A stretch of 6,664 nt of DNA from the NCBI GenBank assembly GCA_030612585.1, contig JAUWNP010000229.1:1-6664 (forward strand). Direction: 5' to 3'. Source of the DNA: Anaerolineae bacterium (GTDB taxonomy: Bacteria; Chloroflexota; Anaerolineae; B4-G1). Shown here one piece after another: positions 1 through 5,356 of the stretch (its first letter is position 1; each line of letters starts with the position of its first letter). A program made the position numbers and the translations under genes. The notes beneath the pieces are model-generated. The model did not search any database. It was not told where the DNA came from and saw nothing but the letters and a program-made list of their open reading frames with translations.

Positions 1-1500
1 GTGGGTGGGTGAGGGTGTGGGCGTGTAGGTGGGGGAGGTTGTGGGAGTGATGGAAGGCAGCGGGGTGGGGGTGTCCGGAGGGTTGGTGGTGGCGGCGGGT
101 GGCTCGGTTGGGACAGGTGTGATGGTTTCAGCCGCCTCAGCCGGTGGCGGTGTGCCAGTGGTTTCTTCGACGAGCAGGTAGGTGGTGCCGCCGATGATGC
201 AGCCCCTTTTGTCGGCGCAACGGGCTCCAGGGAGTATCAGTGTGTACTGTCCGTCCACCGGCTCGATGAATTGTTCTGCGCCGGCCTGGTCAATCAGTCG
301 CGCCCGGGCCGCCAGGGCAGGCACCGAGACGGTCGCATCGGTCTCTGTGCGGGCCCAGAGGACGCGGGTGGTGAGACCACCCCGGTCGAGCGTGATCACA
401 GTGTAGAGCGAGTGACGGTCCTCGCGGGCGGAGATGGCGCCAGCATAGTGGGTCGTGATCAGCCGGTAGGCATCGTAGGCCGGACGATGGCTGAAGTCGG
501 GGCGTATGATACCGAAGGGTTCGAAATCCGGCAGCAGGTCGTTGTCCAGCCATTTGTAGACGGCGATACGCTCCGCCCCCGCGCTGAGCGCCAGGGCGAA
601 TGATTGCAGCAGGAAAGCAGACTGCTCCTCTAGACTGATCTCGTAGTTGGCTGCTGCCATCGGCCACTGAGGGTCGGAATTGGGCGGGGCGTTGGTCTCG
701 TTGATCCAGATGGGCTTATTCAACCCGTAGGCCGCCAACACGGCTCGGGTCTCGTTGATGATCTCGGGGACGGTCTCGGTCCGGAAGTAGATGTGCAGGG
801 CGACGACATCAAAGTAGTAACCATGCTCGGGACCTGTGGGGTCCTGCATGGCGAAGGCCAGGAAGCGGCGTAGGTAGGTCTTGTCGTGCCAGGTGGTTGT
901 GCCTGCCAGATGGATGGTGACGTCGGCGTTGGCCTGGTGAGCGGCCAAGTAGGCGACCTTGAGCAGCAGGTAGTACTCCTCTACTGATCCGCACCACTCA
1001 GCGCCGTAGGTGTCAGGGGCAATGTCCGGCTCGTTCCAGATGATCCAGCGATCAATCTGTCCGGCGTACATCCCGACGACGTGGCGCACGAACGTCGCCC
1101 ACAGGTTGCCGGCATCGTCTACCGGCAAATCCAGGCCTTGAGGGACACCGCAGCCGGGCAGGCCGTCGGTGGCCCAGGCGGGAGTGTGTTTCAGCAGGCC
1201 GACCACCTCGCGTCCCTGGATAGAGGCCAGGTTAAGCCACTCGTCCGGTACATGGTAGCCGTTCCAGTCCTCAGGCCCGTTAGGCTGCAACTCCGACCAG
1301 TAGAACAGGATGCGCTCCCAGCCTACGCCTGCTTCGGCCGCGGCGACGGGGTCGCGGAATGCTTCGACCGCGCCGAAACGCGGATCGGGTGGAGATGATT
1401 GTGCCCTGACGGGCGAGATCAGTAACGAGCAGAGGACGAGCAGTAAAAAGGCAGTTTTCGAGATTTGGGATTTGGGATTTGGGGTTTGGGCTTTGGTCAT
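1..1500 (-). CDS. Secreted clan GH-A glycoside hydrolase (GH39/GH5-like), 3' end outside window
   Basis: The frame is open for 500 codons from ATG 1498-1500 to the left edge with no stop, so the C-terminus is missing. Residues 1-33 look like a signal peptide: hydrophobic core about 17-29, then a VRA|QSS signal-peptidase-I-type site, so the protein is exported. Residues about 40-365 read as a TIM-barrel glycosidase. WNEPD (155-159) offers E157 as acid/base, ALHIYF contains H236, and WINETNAP (265-272) offers E268 as nucleophile. This pair and its spacing of about 110 residues fit retaining clan GH-A enzymes such as GH39, although GH5 or an unclassified family is possible. Residues about 375-445 may be a small beta domain, and from about 445 the chain becomes a Thr/Pro/Ser-rich linker (TPTPLPSITPTTSPTYTPTP), usually leading to another domain or anchor. 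The start overlaps the epimerase stop by 4 bp (ATGA) and lacks a Shine-Dalgarno site, suggesting translational coupling. Substrate unknown; plant- or microbial-polysaccharide breakdown is inference. Confidence 0.5.
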   Translation of the reverse strand, partial: MTKAQTPNPKSQISKTAFLLLVLCSLLISPVRAQSSPPDPRFGAVEAFRDPVAAAEAGVGWERILFYWSELQPNGPEDWNGYHVPDEWLNLASIQGREVVGLLKHTPAWATDGLPGCGVPQGLDLPVDDAGNLWATFVRHVVGMYAGQIDRWIIWNEPDIAPDTYGAEWCGSVEEYYLLLKVAYLAAHQANADVTIHLAGTTTWHDKTYLRRFLAFAMQDPTGPEHGYYFDVVALHIYFRTETVPEIINETRAVLAAYGLNKPIWINETNAPPNSDPQWPMAAANYEISLEEQSAFLLQSFALALSAGAERIAVYKWLDNDLLPDFEPFGIIRPDFSHRPAYDAYRLITTHYAGAISAREDRHSLYTVITLDRGGLTTRVLWARTETDATVSVPALAARARLIDQAGAEQFIEPVDGQYTLILPGARCADKRGCIIGGTTYLLVEETTGTPPPAEAAETITPVPTEPPAATTNPPDTPTPLPSITPTTSPTYTPTPSPTH

Positions 1501-1510
1501 TGGGATTTGA
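1462..1510. repeat. Degenerate heptanucleotide tandem array (GATTTGG)7
   Basis: Seven 7-bp units lie in strict register: GATTTGG three times (1462-1482), GGTTTGG, GCTTTGG, TCATTGG (1497-1503) and GATTTGA. The array spans the junction of two genes. It encodes the last residues of the epimerase and the first 13 of the hydrolase, and the unit TCATTGG supplies the overlapping stop and start (ATGA on the minus strand). It resembles the short tandemly repeated heptamers known from filamentous cyanobacteria and seen in other bacterial intergenic regions; any kinship with those is inference. Confidence 0.9.
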
Positions 1511-2456
1511 GAATCTCGGCGTGGTACCACTCCCAGAAGCGGCGCATCCCCTCGGCGACAGAAACGGTCGGGTTGTAGCCGAGAAGGTCGCGGGCTTTGG
1601 TGATGTCGGCGCAGGTGATGGGAGGCTCGCTGGGTGGAGCGGGTGGGGTGGTCATCCGTGCCTCCTTACCGACCAGTTCCTCGATCAGTTCGACGAAGTC
1701 GGCCATGCGCACCGGCTCACCACGCCCCAGGTTGATGACCTGATAGCCCAGTGGCTGGTCTGTGGCTTCCACGATACCCGAGACGATGTCGGCGACGTAG
1801 GTCCAGTCGCGGTACATCTCCCCGGCCTCGTAGAGCACGAATTCCCGGTCGTGGAAGACGCAGTCGGTGATGATGTAGGGCATCATGTCGGGCCGGCCTC
1901 GGGGGCCGTAGACGGAGAAGAAGCGCACGGCGGTGAAGGAGAGATCAAACAGGCTATGGTAGGCGTGGCCCATCACCTCTCCGGCGATCTTGGTGGCCGG
2001 GTAGGGGGCCAGGGGGCGACCCAGGGGGTCGTCCTCGCAGAAGGGGAGTTGCTTGGTGCGTCCGTAGACGGAGGAAGTGGAGGCGAAGACGAAGTGAGGG
2101 ACACCTGCCTTGCGGGTCGCTTCTAGCAGGTTGACCGTACCGCGCACGTTGACGTCCACGTAGAGCGGGGCGCGCTCAATGGAGTAGCGGACATTTGCCA
2201 TCGCCGCCAGATGGACCACAGCGTCGAACTGGCTTTCCGCACAGATGCGTTCCATCGTTTCCGCGTCCCGCACGTCGGCCTCGTGGATGGTGAAACGAGG
2301 ATTGGGTGTCAGCAGGGCGGCGTTGGCTCGCTTGCGGGCGGGGTCGTAGTAGTCATTGAAGTTATCAAGGCCGGCGACACTGTCGCCGCGCGCCAGGAGT
2401 GCCTCGGCGACGTGGCTGCCGATGAAGCCGGCCGCGCCGGTGACCAGAATGTTCAT
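1497..2456 (-). CDS. NAD-dependent sugar-nucleotide epimerase, UDP-glucuronate 4-epimerase-like
   Basis: This is a 319-residue extended short-chain dehydrogenase/reductase, full length for the family. The N-terminal Rossmann fold has TGAAGFIG (6-13) and D31 for NAD ribose binding in LDNFNDYYDP (30-39), a sequence typical of UDP-glucuronate 4-epimerases (UDP-glucuronate to UDP-galacturonate). DV (61-62) and HLAA (82-85) line the cofactor site. The catalytic set is S/T in STSSVYG (126-132) with Y152 and K156 (YPATK). FFSVYGPRGRPDM (179-191) and YRDWTYVADI (215-224) are substrate-side family motifs. It is cytoplasmic and would supply activated uronic acid for surface polysaccharide. Start ATG 2454-2456 has GGAG 9 nt upstream, and this Shine-Dalgarno overlaps the end of the broken HEPN gene, whose original stop is 4 nt before the ATG. 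The stop overlaps the hydrolase start (ATGA). The epimerase class is clear; the exact sugar is less certain, with UDP-glucose 4-epimerase or dTDP-glucose dehydratase relatives as alternatives. Confidence 0.93.
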   Translation of the reverse strand: MNILVTGAAGFIGSHVAEALLARGDSVAGLDNFNDYYDPARKRANAALLTPNPRFTIHEADVRDAETMERICAESQFDAVVHLAAMANVRYSIERAPLYVDVNVRGTVNLLEATRKAGVPHFVFASTSSVYGRTKQLPFCEDDPLGRPLAPYPATKIAGEVMGHAYHSLFDLSFTAVRFFSVYGPRGRPDMMPYIITDCVFHDREFVLYEAGEMYRDWTYVADIVSGIVEATDQPLGYQVINLGRGEPVRMADFVELIEELVGKEARMTTPPAPPSEPPITCADITKARDLLGYNPTVSVAEGMRRFWEWYHAEILKSQ

Positions 2457-2460
2457 TCTC

Positions 2461-2701
2461 TTACTCCGGTAATCCCAACTTGCTGCGCGCGAAACGGCGT
2501 ATGGCTTTCATCGCTGCTACTGCTTCGCGGGCTTCCTCCAGCGCCACCTCCTCGCCTTAGATACTTCTCCACGCATTGCTGGCTGTGGTAGCAGGCTCCG
2601 CCAGGCAAGGGGCGTTTGCGGCGACGTATGGCCATTAAAGCCAGTTCATAATCCTCTTCCGCCTTGGCCACCCAGGCCAAGGCTTTATCCAGTTCGGGCA
2701 T
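2461..2701 (-). pseudogene. HEPN-domain protein gene with an internal out-of-frame deletion
   Basis: From ATG 2699-2701 the first 49 residues match the N-terminal half of a small HEPN protein (PF05168 type): a KAEEDYELAL helix, then CYHSQQCVEKYLR (37-49), the family's conserved Cys/Phe-H-x-Q-Q-x-x-E-K-x-L element. The reading frame then turns into low-complexity Gly/Ser sequence. In another minus frame, 2553-2461 encodes a typical HEPN C-terminal end, EEVALEEAREAV followed by KAIRRFARSKLGLPE and a TAA stop at 2461-2463. The two halves total about 79 codons against roughly 125-135 in intact members, so about 45-55 central codons (the THDL-like and following helices) are gone and the frame is shifted at about 2554-2560. 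As it stands, the frame runs on to a TGA at 2453, giving 82 residues. HEPN proteins are often RNase toxins paired with MNT nucleotidyltransferase antitoxins; no partner is present. The start is 14 nt after the recJ stop and has no convincing Shine-Dalgarno site. Confidence 0.85.
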
Positions 2702-2715
2702 AACATGGAGTCATC

Positions 2716-4488
2716 TCAGGTCTCCTCGCGTTTTGCTTCGCTCCGGTCGAGCCACAGGCGGGCAACGGTGTCATCCAGTCCTGAAGGCCGCACGTCCTGC
2801 ACGTTCAGTTGGAGCCGCCTCTGGTCGTTCCATTCGTTGACCTCGAGGTGGTAGACGATGTCCACCCGGTCGGGCAATTTGCCGGCCCACTCCCCCTGCC
2901 GGAAAGCGATACCGTCCCAAGTGGCACGATCATCAGAAAGCCTGAGTTTGAGGTGTCGCCCTTCTTTCCCCACGGCCCGCTGGCCCAGGAGGCGGACGTT
3001 CCGGCTGAGGAAGAGGGGGTGGGGGTTAGCGTAGCCGCATGGCTCCAGTTGAGCCAATTCGCGCTGCAGTTCCCACGACATGTGTGCCAGTTCAACCTCT
3101 GCGTCTGCGGTCAGGGCGGGGATCAGTTCAACGTCGGCCAGTCGCTCAGCGGCCAGTCCCCGCAATCGGTCGGCCAGGCTGTCCAGATTTTCGTTGGAGA
3201 CTGTGAAGCCTGCGGCGGCGGCGTGCCCTCCGTGGCGGACCAGCAGGCCAGTGCATTTGTCTAGTGCGTCGGTAATGTGGAACTCCGGGATGGAGCGGCA
3301 GGAGCCCCGGCTGACTTTCTCACCAACTTCGACGACGACGGCGGGGCGGTAGAACTCGTCAACCAGCCGGCTGGCGACCAGGCCCACGATGCCGGCCTTG
3401 AAGTCGGGTGCAGCCGCAAATAGGAGCGGAGCGCCTTTCGCCGTGACCAGGGCGAGTTGGCGGGCTCGCTCCTGAGTTACCAGCGTGAGTTGCTGGCGCT
3501 CGCGGTTAAGTCGATTCAGTTCGCTGGCCAGTTGTTCGGCCTCGGCCGAGTATTTGGTCTCCAGGAGTTGGTAGGCGCTCTTGGCATGTTCCATTCGCCC
3601 GGCAGCGTTGAGCCGTGGCCCCAGTGTGTAGCCGATGGCGGTGGTGTCCACCTGCCCAGGCTTGAGGCCAGCCTGCCGGCAGAGTGCCTCGATGCCTGGT
3701 CGCTCCATGTGGTTGATGCGCGCCAGCCCACGGTGTACCAGCGTGCGGTTCTCGCCCAGGAGGGGAACCAGGTCGGCCACGGTCCCCAGGGCGACCAGGT
3801 CCAACAGATCCTCTTCCTCCAGTCGCACCTCCTGGGTGGTCACAGGGGTCTGGCGGTGGCTGCGTAGGAGGGCCTGGGCCAGTTTGTAGGCGACGCCCAC
3901 GCCAGCCAGTTCGCCGAACGGGTAGCGGCTGTCGGCCCGTTTGGGGTCAACCACGGCCACGGCCTCGGGCAGTTCGAGGCCGACGGAGTGGTGGTCGGTC
4001 ACGATGACGTCGATGCCCAGCCGGTTAGCGTGGGCGATCTCGTCCAACGAGCGGACGCCGCAATCTACGGTGACGACGACGCGGGCACCGTCGCGGGCCA
4101 GTTGGGTCAACGTCTCTTTGTGCAGACCGTACCCCTCGTCCACGCGGTGGGGGATGTAGGGGCGCACGTGGCCCCCGAGCGCTCGCAGGGTCTGTACCAG
4201 GAGCGCGGTGGCAGTCACCCCATCGGCGTCGAAGTCGCCGTACACAGTGATGGGCTCGCCGGCGCGTAGTGCCTGTCGCAGGCGGGTGACGGCGGCGTGC
4301 ATTCCCTGGAGAGCAAAGGGGTTGGCCTCGCCACTCTCGCCGCTGAGGAAGGCGACCACATCAGCCGGATCGGTGAGACCGCGATTATAGAGCACCTGCG
4401 CGGTGATGGGGTGCAGGTGGGGGAAGCGGGCGATATGGCTGGGTGGGGCGGTCGGCACGACTTGCCAGCGCTTGAGGCTTAGGGCCAT
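2716..4488 (-). CDS. recJ: Single-stranded-DNA-specific exonuclease RecJ
   Basis: This 590-residue DHH-superfamily 5'-3' ssDNA exonuclease acts in recombination and mismatch/base-excision repair. Its Mn2+ site motifs are present in order: GDFDADG (84-90), VDCG (141-144), the signature TDHHS (164-168), GVGVAYK (196-202) and GTVADLVP (235-242), followed by GPRLNAAGR (290-298). The DHHA1 part shows GIVGLVASRL (366-375), SRGSCRS (393-399) and GGHAAAAGF (420-428). The C-terminal OB-like domain spans about 450-570 with LEPCGYANPHPLF (481-493). Nothing essential is missing and the length is normal (E. coli 577). I chose ATG 4486-4488 (MALSLKRWQV) because RecJ N-termini usually begin near such a K-x-W segment and a weak GGAA lies 6 nt upstream. 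An in-frame ATG at 4543-4545 would add 19 unfamily-like residues and begins inside the heptamer array. It heads the minus-strand operon, and its stop is 14 nt before the HEPN remnant. Confidence 0.97.
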   Translation of the reverse strand: MALSLKRWQVVPTAPPSHIARFPHLHPITAQVLYNRGLTDPADVVAFLSGESGEANPFALQGMHAAVTRLRQALRAGEPITVYGDFDADGVTATALLVQTLRALGGHVRPYIPHRVDEGYGLHKETLTQLARDGARVVVTVDCGVRSLDEIAHANRLGIDVIVTDHHSVGLELPEAVAVVDPKRADSRYPFGELAGVGVAYKLAQALLRSHRQTPVTTQEVRLEEEDLLDLVALGTVADLVPLLGENRTLVHRGLARINHMERPGIEALCRQAGLKPGQVDTTAIGYTLGPRLNAAGRMEHAKSAYQLLETKYSAEAEQLASELNRLNRERQQLTLVTQERARQLALVTAKGAPLLFAAAPDFKAGIVGLVASRLVDEFYRPAVVVEVGEKVSRGSCRSIPEFHITDALDKCTGLLVRHGGHAAAAGFTVSNENLDSLADRLRGLAAERLADVELIPALTADAEVELAHMSWELQRELAQLEPCGYANPHPLFLSRNVRLLGQRAVGKEGRHLKLRLSDDRATWDGIAFRQGEWAGKLPDRVDIVYHLEVNEWNDQRRLQLNVQDVRPSGLDDTVARLWLDRSEAKREET

Positions 4489-4492
4489 AGGG

Positions 4493-4538
4493 AATTCCGT
4501 TTCAATGAACAGCATCTCACACGGAATTACGATCCGTG
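4493..4538 (-). promoter_or_regulatory. recJ leader with two competing hairpins
   Basis: In the minus-strand transcript, segment 1 (CACGGA, 4538-4533) can pair with segment 2 (TCCGTG, 4525-4520). Segment 2, extended to AATTCCGT (4528-4521), can instead pair over 8 bp with segment 3 (ACGGAATT, 4500-4493). Segment 3 contains the GGAA that would serve as the recJ ribosome-binding site. The two pairings exclude each other, so the leader could switch between an open and a closed site. The pairings are seen directly; a regulatory role is inference. Confidence 0.4.
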
Positions 4539-4541
4539 CTC

Positions 4542-4578
4542 TCATTGGTCATTTGTCATTGGCTCATTTGTCATTGAC
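4542..4578. repeat. Second heptamer array, TCATTGG/TCATTTG
   Basis: Five consecutive units begin with TCATT: TCATTGG (4542-4548), TCATTTG (4549-4555), TCATTGGC (4556-4563), TCATTTG (4564-4570) and TCATTGAC (4571-4578). It lies between the recJ leader and the terminator of the neighbouring gene. The unit TCATTGG is identical to the sixth unit of the array at 1462-1510, so both belong to one repeat family. Confidence 0.9.
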
Positions 4579-4612
4579 TTGTTATCTTACCACAAGGCGA
4601 ACGAAAGGAAAA

Positions 4613-4637
4613 GCCCTTCTCCTCAGCGGGGAAGGGC
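4613..4637 (-). terminator. Rho-independent terminator of the DUF4870 gene
   Basis: GCCCTTCTCC (4613-4622) and GGGGAAGGGC (4628-4637) form a 10-bp stem with one G-U pair and a 5-nt loop. On the minus strand the stem is followed by TTTTCCTTT, giving the U-rich tail; on the plus strand no T-run follows. It lies 27 bp past the stop of the minus-strand gene at 4665-5012 and upstream of recJ, so it separates the two transcription units. Confidence 0.85.
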
Positions 4638-4664
4638 CTCCACGTGCCTTGTCGCAAGACGGGG

Positions 4665-5012
4665 CTAGATCCAGCCCTGGTTCTTGCAGAAATCGGTGAT
4701 GAAGGGGATGGTGACCCACTCACCCTGGTAGGTCTTGACCGCCAGATAGATCACATAGATGAGCCAGGCAAGGCTGATGATGCAGCCGATACCAAGCCAA
4801 GAGAGCAATATACTGACGACCCAGACCGGCGCCGCCAGCGCCAGGGACTGGACGGCGTTGTATTTGATGAAGGGGCGATTCTTCTTGTCCTCCATCAGCA
4901 AGACGATGATGGGTACGATGATCCCAATGATCCAGCACAAAAGTGCCCACAACTTATCGTCGTCGGTGATCTCCTCGCCACCCATTGGTGCACCTGCCAT
5001 TTCCTCTGCCAC
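4665..5012 (-). CDS. Small membrane protein, DUF4870/Tic20-like
   Basis: This 115-residue protein has an acidic N-terminus (GGEEITDDDK) and three predicted membrane segments at about 21-40, 54-71 and 74-94. The linker DKKNRPFIKYNAVQS (42-56) after the first segment is the recognisable part: DUF4870 proteins have a similar basic stretch followed by an F-(I/V)-(K/R)-(F/Y)-(N/H)-A-x-Q-(A/S) element at that place. The function of the family is unknown. The start is GTG 5010-5012, because a perfect AAGGAGGT Shine-Dalgarno (5021-5028) lies about 8-9 nt upstream; the ATG at 4998-5000 is too far from it. It has its own strong promoter (5100-5128) and its own terminator (4613-4637), so it is monocistronic. 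Its promoter is divergent from that of the binding-protein gene, which suggests joint control but no known shared pathway. Confidence 0.85.
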   Translation of the reverse strand: MAEEMAGAPMGGEEITDDDKLWALLCWIIGIIVPIIVLLMEDKKNRPFIKYNAVQSLALAAPVWVVSILLSWLGIGCIISLAWLIYVIYLAVKTYQGEWVTIPFITDFCKNQGWI

Positions 5013-5037
5013 TTTGTCTTACCTCCTTGTTCTATTT

Positions 5038-5077
5038 AGCGCGCATTGGATCTGGTGAAGCGTTCACGTGTCGCGCT
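5038..5077 (-). promoter_or_regulatory. Structured 5' leader of the DUF4870 gene
   Basis: AGCGCG (5038-5043) and CGCGCT (5072-5077) can form a 6-bp stem that encloses a hairpin GTGAA-GCG-TTCAC (5055-5067). The nested structure ends 10 nt upstream of the Shine-Dalgarno site (5021-5028) in the minus-strand RNA. The inner 13-bp inverted repeat could instead be a DNA operator. No known riboswitch class is recognised. Confidence 0.35.
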
Positions 5078-5099
5078 CCACCGCCGGAACTTACCCGCT

Positions 5100-5128
5100 A
5101 TTTTAGCAGACTCCGGCGCAGATGTCAA
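5100..5128 (-). promoter_or_regulatory. Sigma-70-type promoter for the DUF4870 gene
   Basis: On the minus strand TTGACA (5128-5123), a 17-bp spacer and TAAAAT (5105-5100) form a near-consensus promoter with an extended -10 (TGC directly before TAAAAT). Expected transcription start is about 5090-5094, giving a leader of roughly 80 nt to the GTG start. Confidence 0.85.
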
Positions 5129-5145
5129 CTGTACCTGAGTGGTAG

Positions 5146-5174
5146 TTGACAAGTTGGGGCGAGTTTGGTAAAAT
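5146..5174 (+). promoter_or_regulatory. Sigma-70-type promoter for the binding-protein gene
   Basis: TTGACA (5146-5151), a 17-bp spacer and TAAAAT (5169-5174), with TGG before the -10 as an extended element. The hexamers and spacing equal those of the divergent promoter at 5100-5128, and both continue as TAAAATAG. The expected transcription start is about 5181-5184, so the leader is roughly 175 nt. Confidence 0.88.
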
Positions 5175-5356
5175 AGGCCGGTATTGTACTCCTAATTCCC
5201 CTTTGGGTAGATGCGGAAGGAGGTGGTGGCGGACTACACTCTTCGATTCTCAGGATAGGCCGTTTCCGGGGGATGGTCACCCCGCCAGAGTATGCTGCGG
5301 CCTGCCTCTTGTGCGTGTTTCTTTGATTAACGCTTCGTATAAGGAGGAGAAAGGCA
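5175..5356 (+). other. Long 5' leader of the binding-protein gene
   Basis: No family-like coding region is seen in these 182 bp. It contains a perfect Shine-Dalgarno-like AAGGAGGT (5217-5224) without a start codon at usable distance, a GGGG/CCCC hairpin (5269-5272 with 5280-5283), and a possible long-range pair TGGCGG (5227-5232) with CCGCCA (5282-5287). A 15-codon frame from ATG 5211 to TAG 5258 exists without a clear ribosome-binding site. The true site, AGGAGG (5342-5347), precedes the gene. No known riboswitch class is recognised. Confidence 0.45.

Noticed and set aside
1..60. G-rich GTGGGTGGG-type repeats at the left edge as a separate repeat or G-quadruplex element
   Set aside because: On the minus strand they simply encode the Thr/Pro-rich linker of the hydrolase; codon-level low complexity explains them.
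290..997. Minus-strand open frames at 290-667 (125 aa) and 809-997 (62 aa)
   Set aside because: They overlap the hydrolase in another frame; their translations are Arg/Pro/Gly-rich without motifs, while the hydrolase frame is continuous and carries catalytic motifs.
1462..1510. CRISPR array or mobile-element end
   Set aside because: Units are contiguous 7-mers without spacers, terminal inverted repeats or target duplications.
1479..2126. Plus-strand open frame of 215 aa opposite the epimerase
   Set aside because: Antisense shadow caused by G+C-rich codon use; no family resemblance and the epimerase frame is certain.
4488..4545. Upstream ATG of recJ at 4543-4545
   Set aside because: The extra 19 residues do not resemble a RecJ N-terminus and the codon falls in the heptamer array; ATG 4486-4488 fits better.
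4580..4600. Possible recJ promoter with a TAAGAT -10 near 4586-4591 on the minus strand
   Set aside because: The hexamer 17 bp upstream is not close to TTGACA and falls in the U-tract of the terminator; too weak to annotate.
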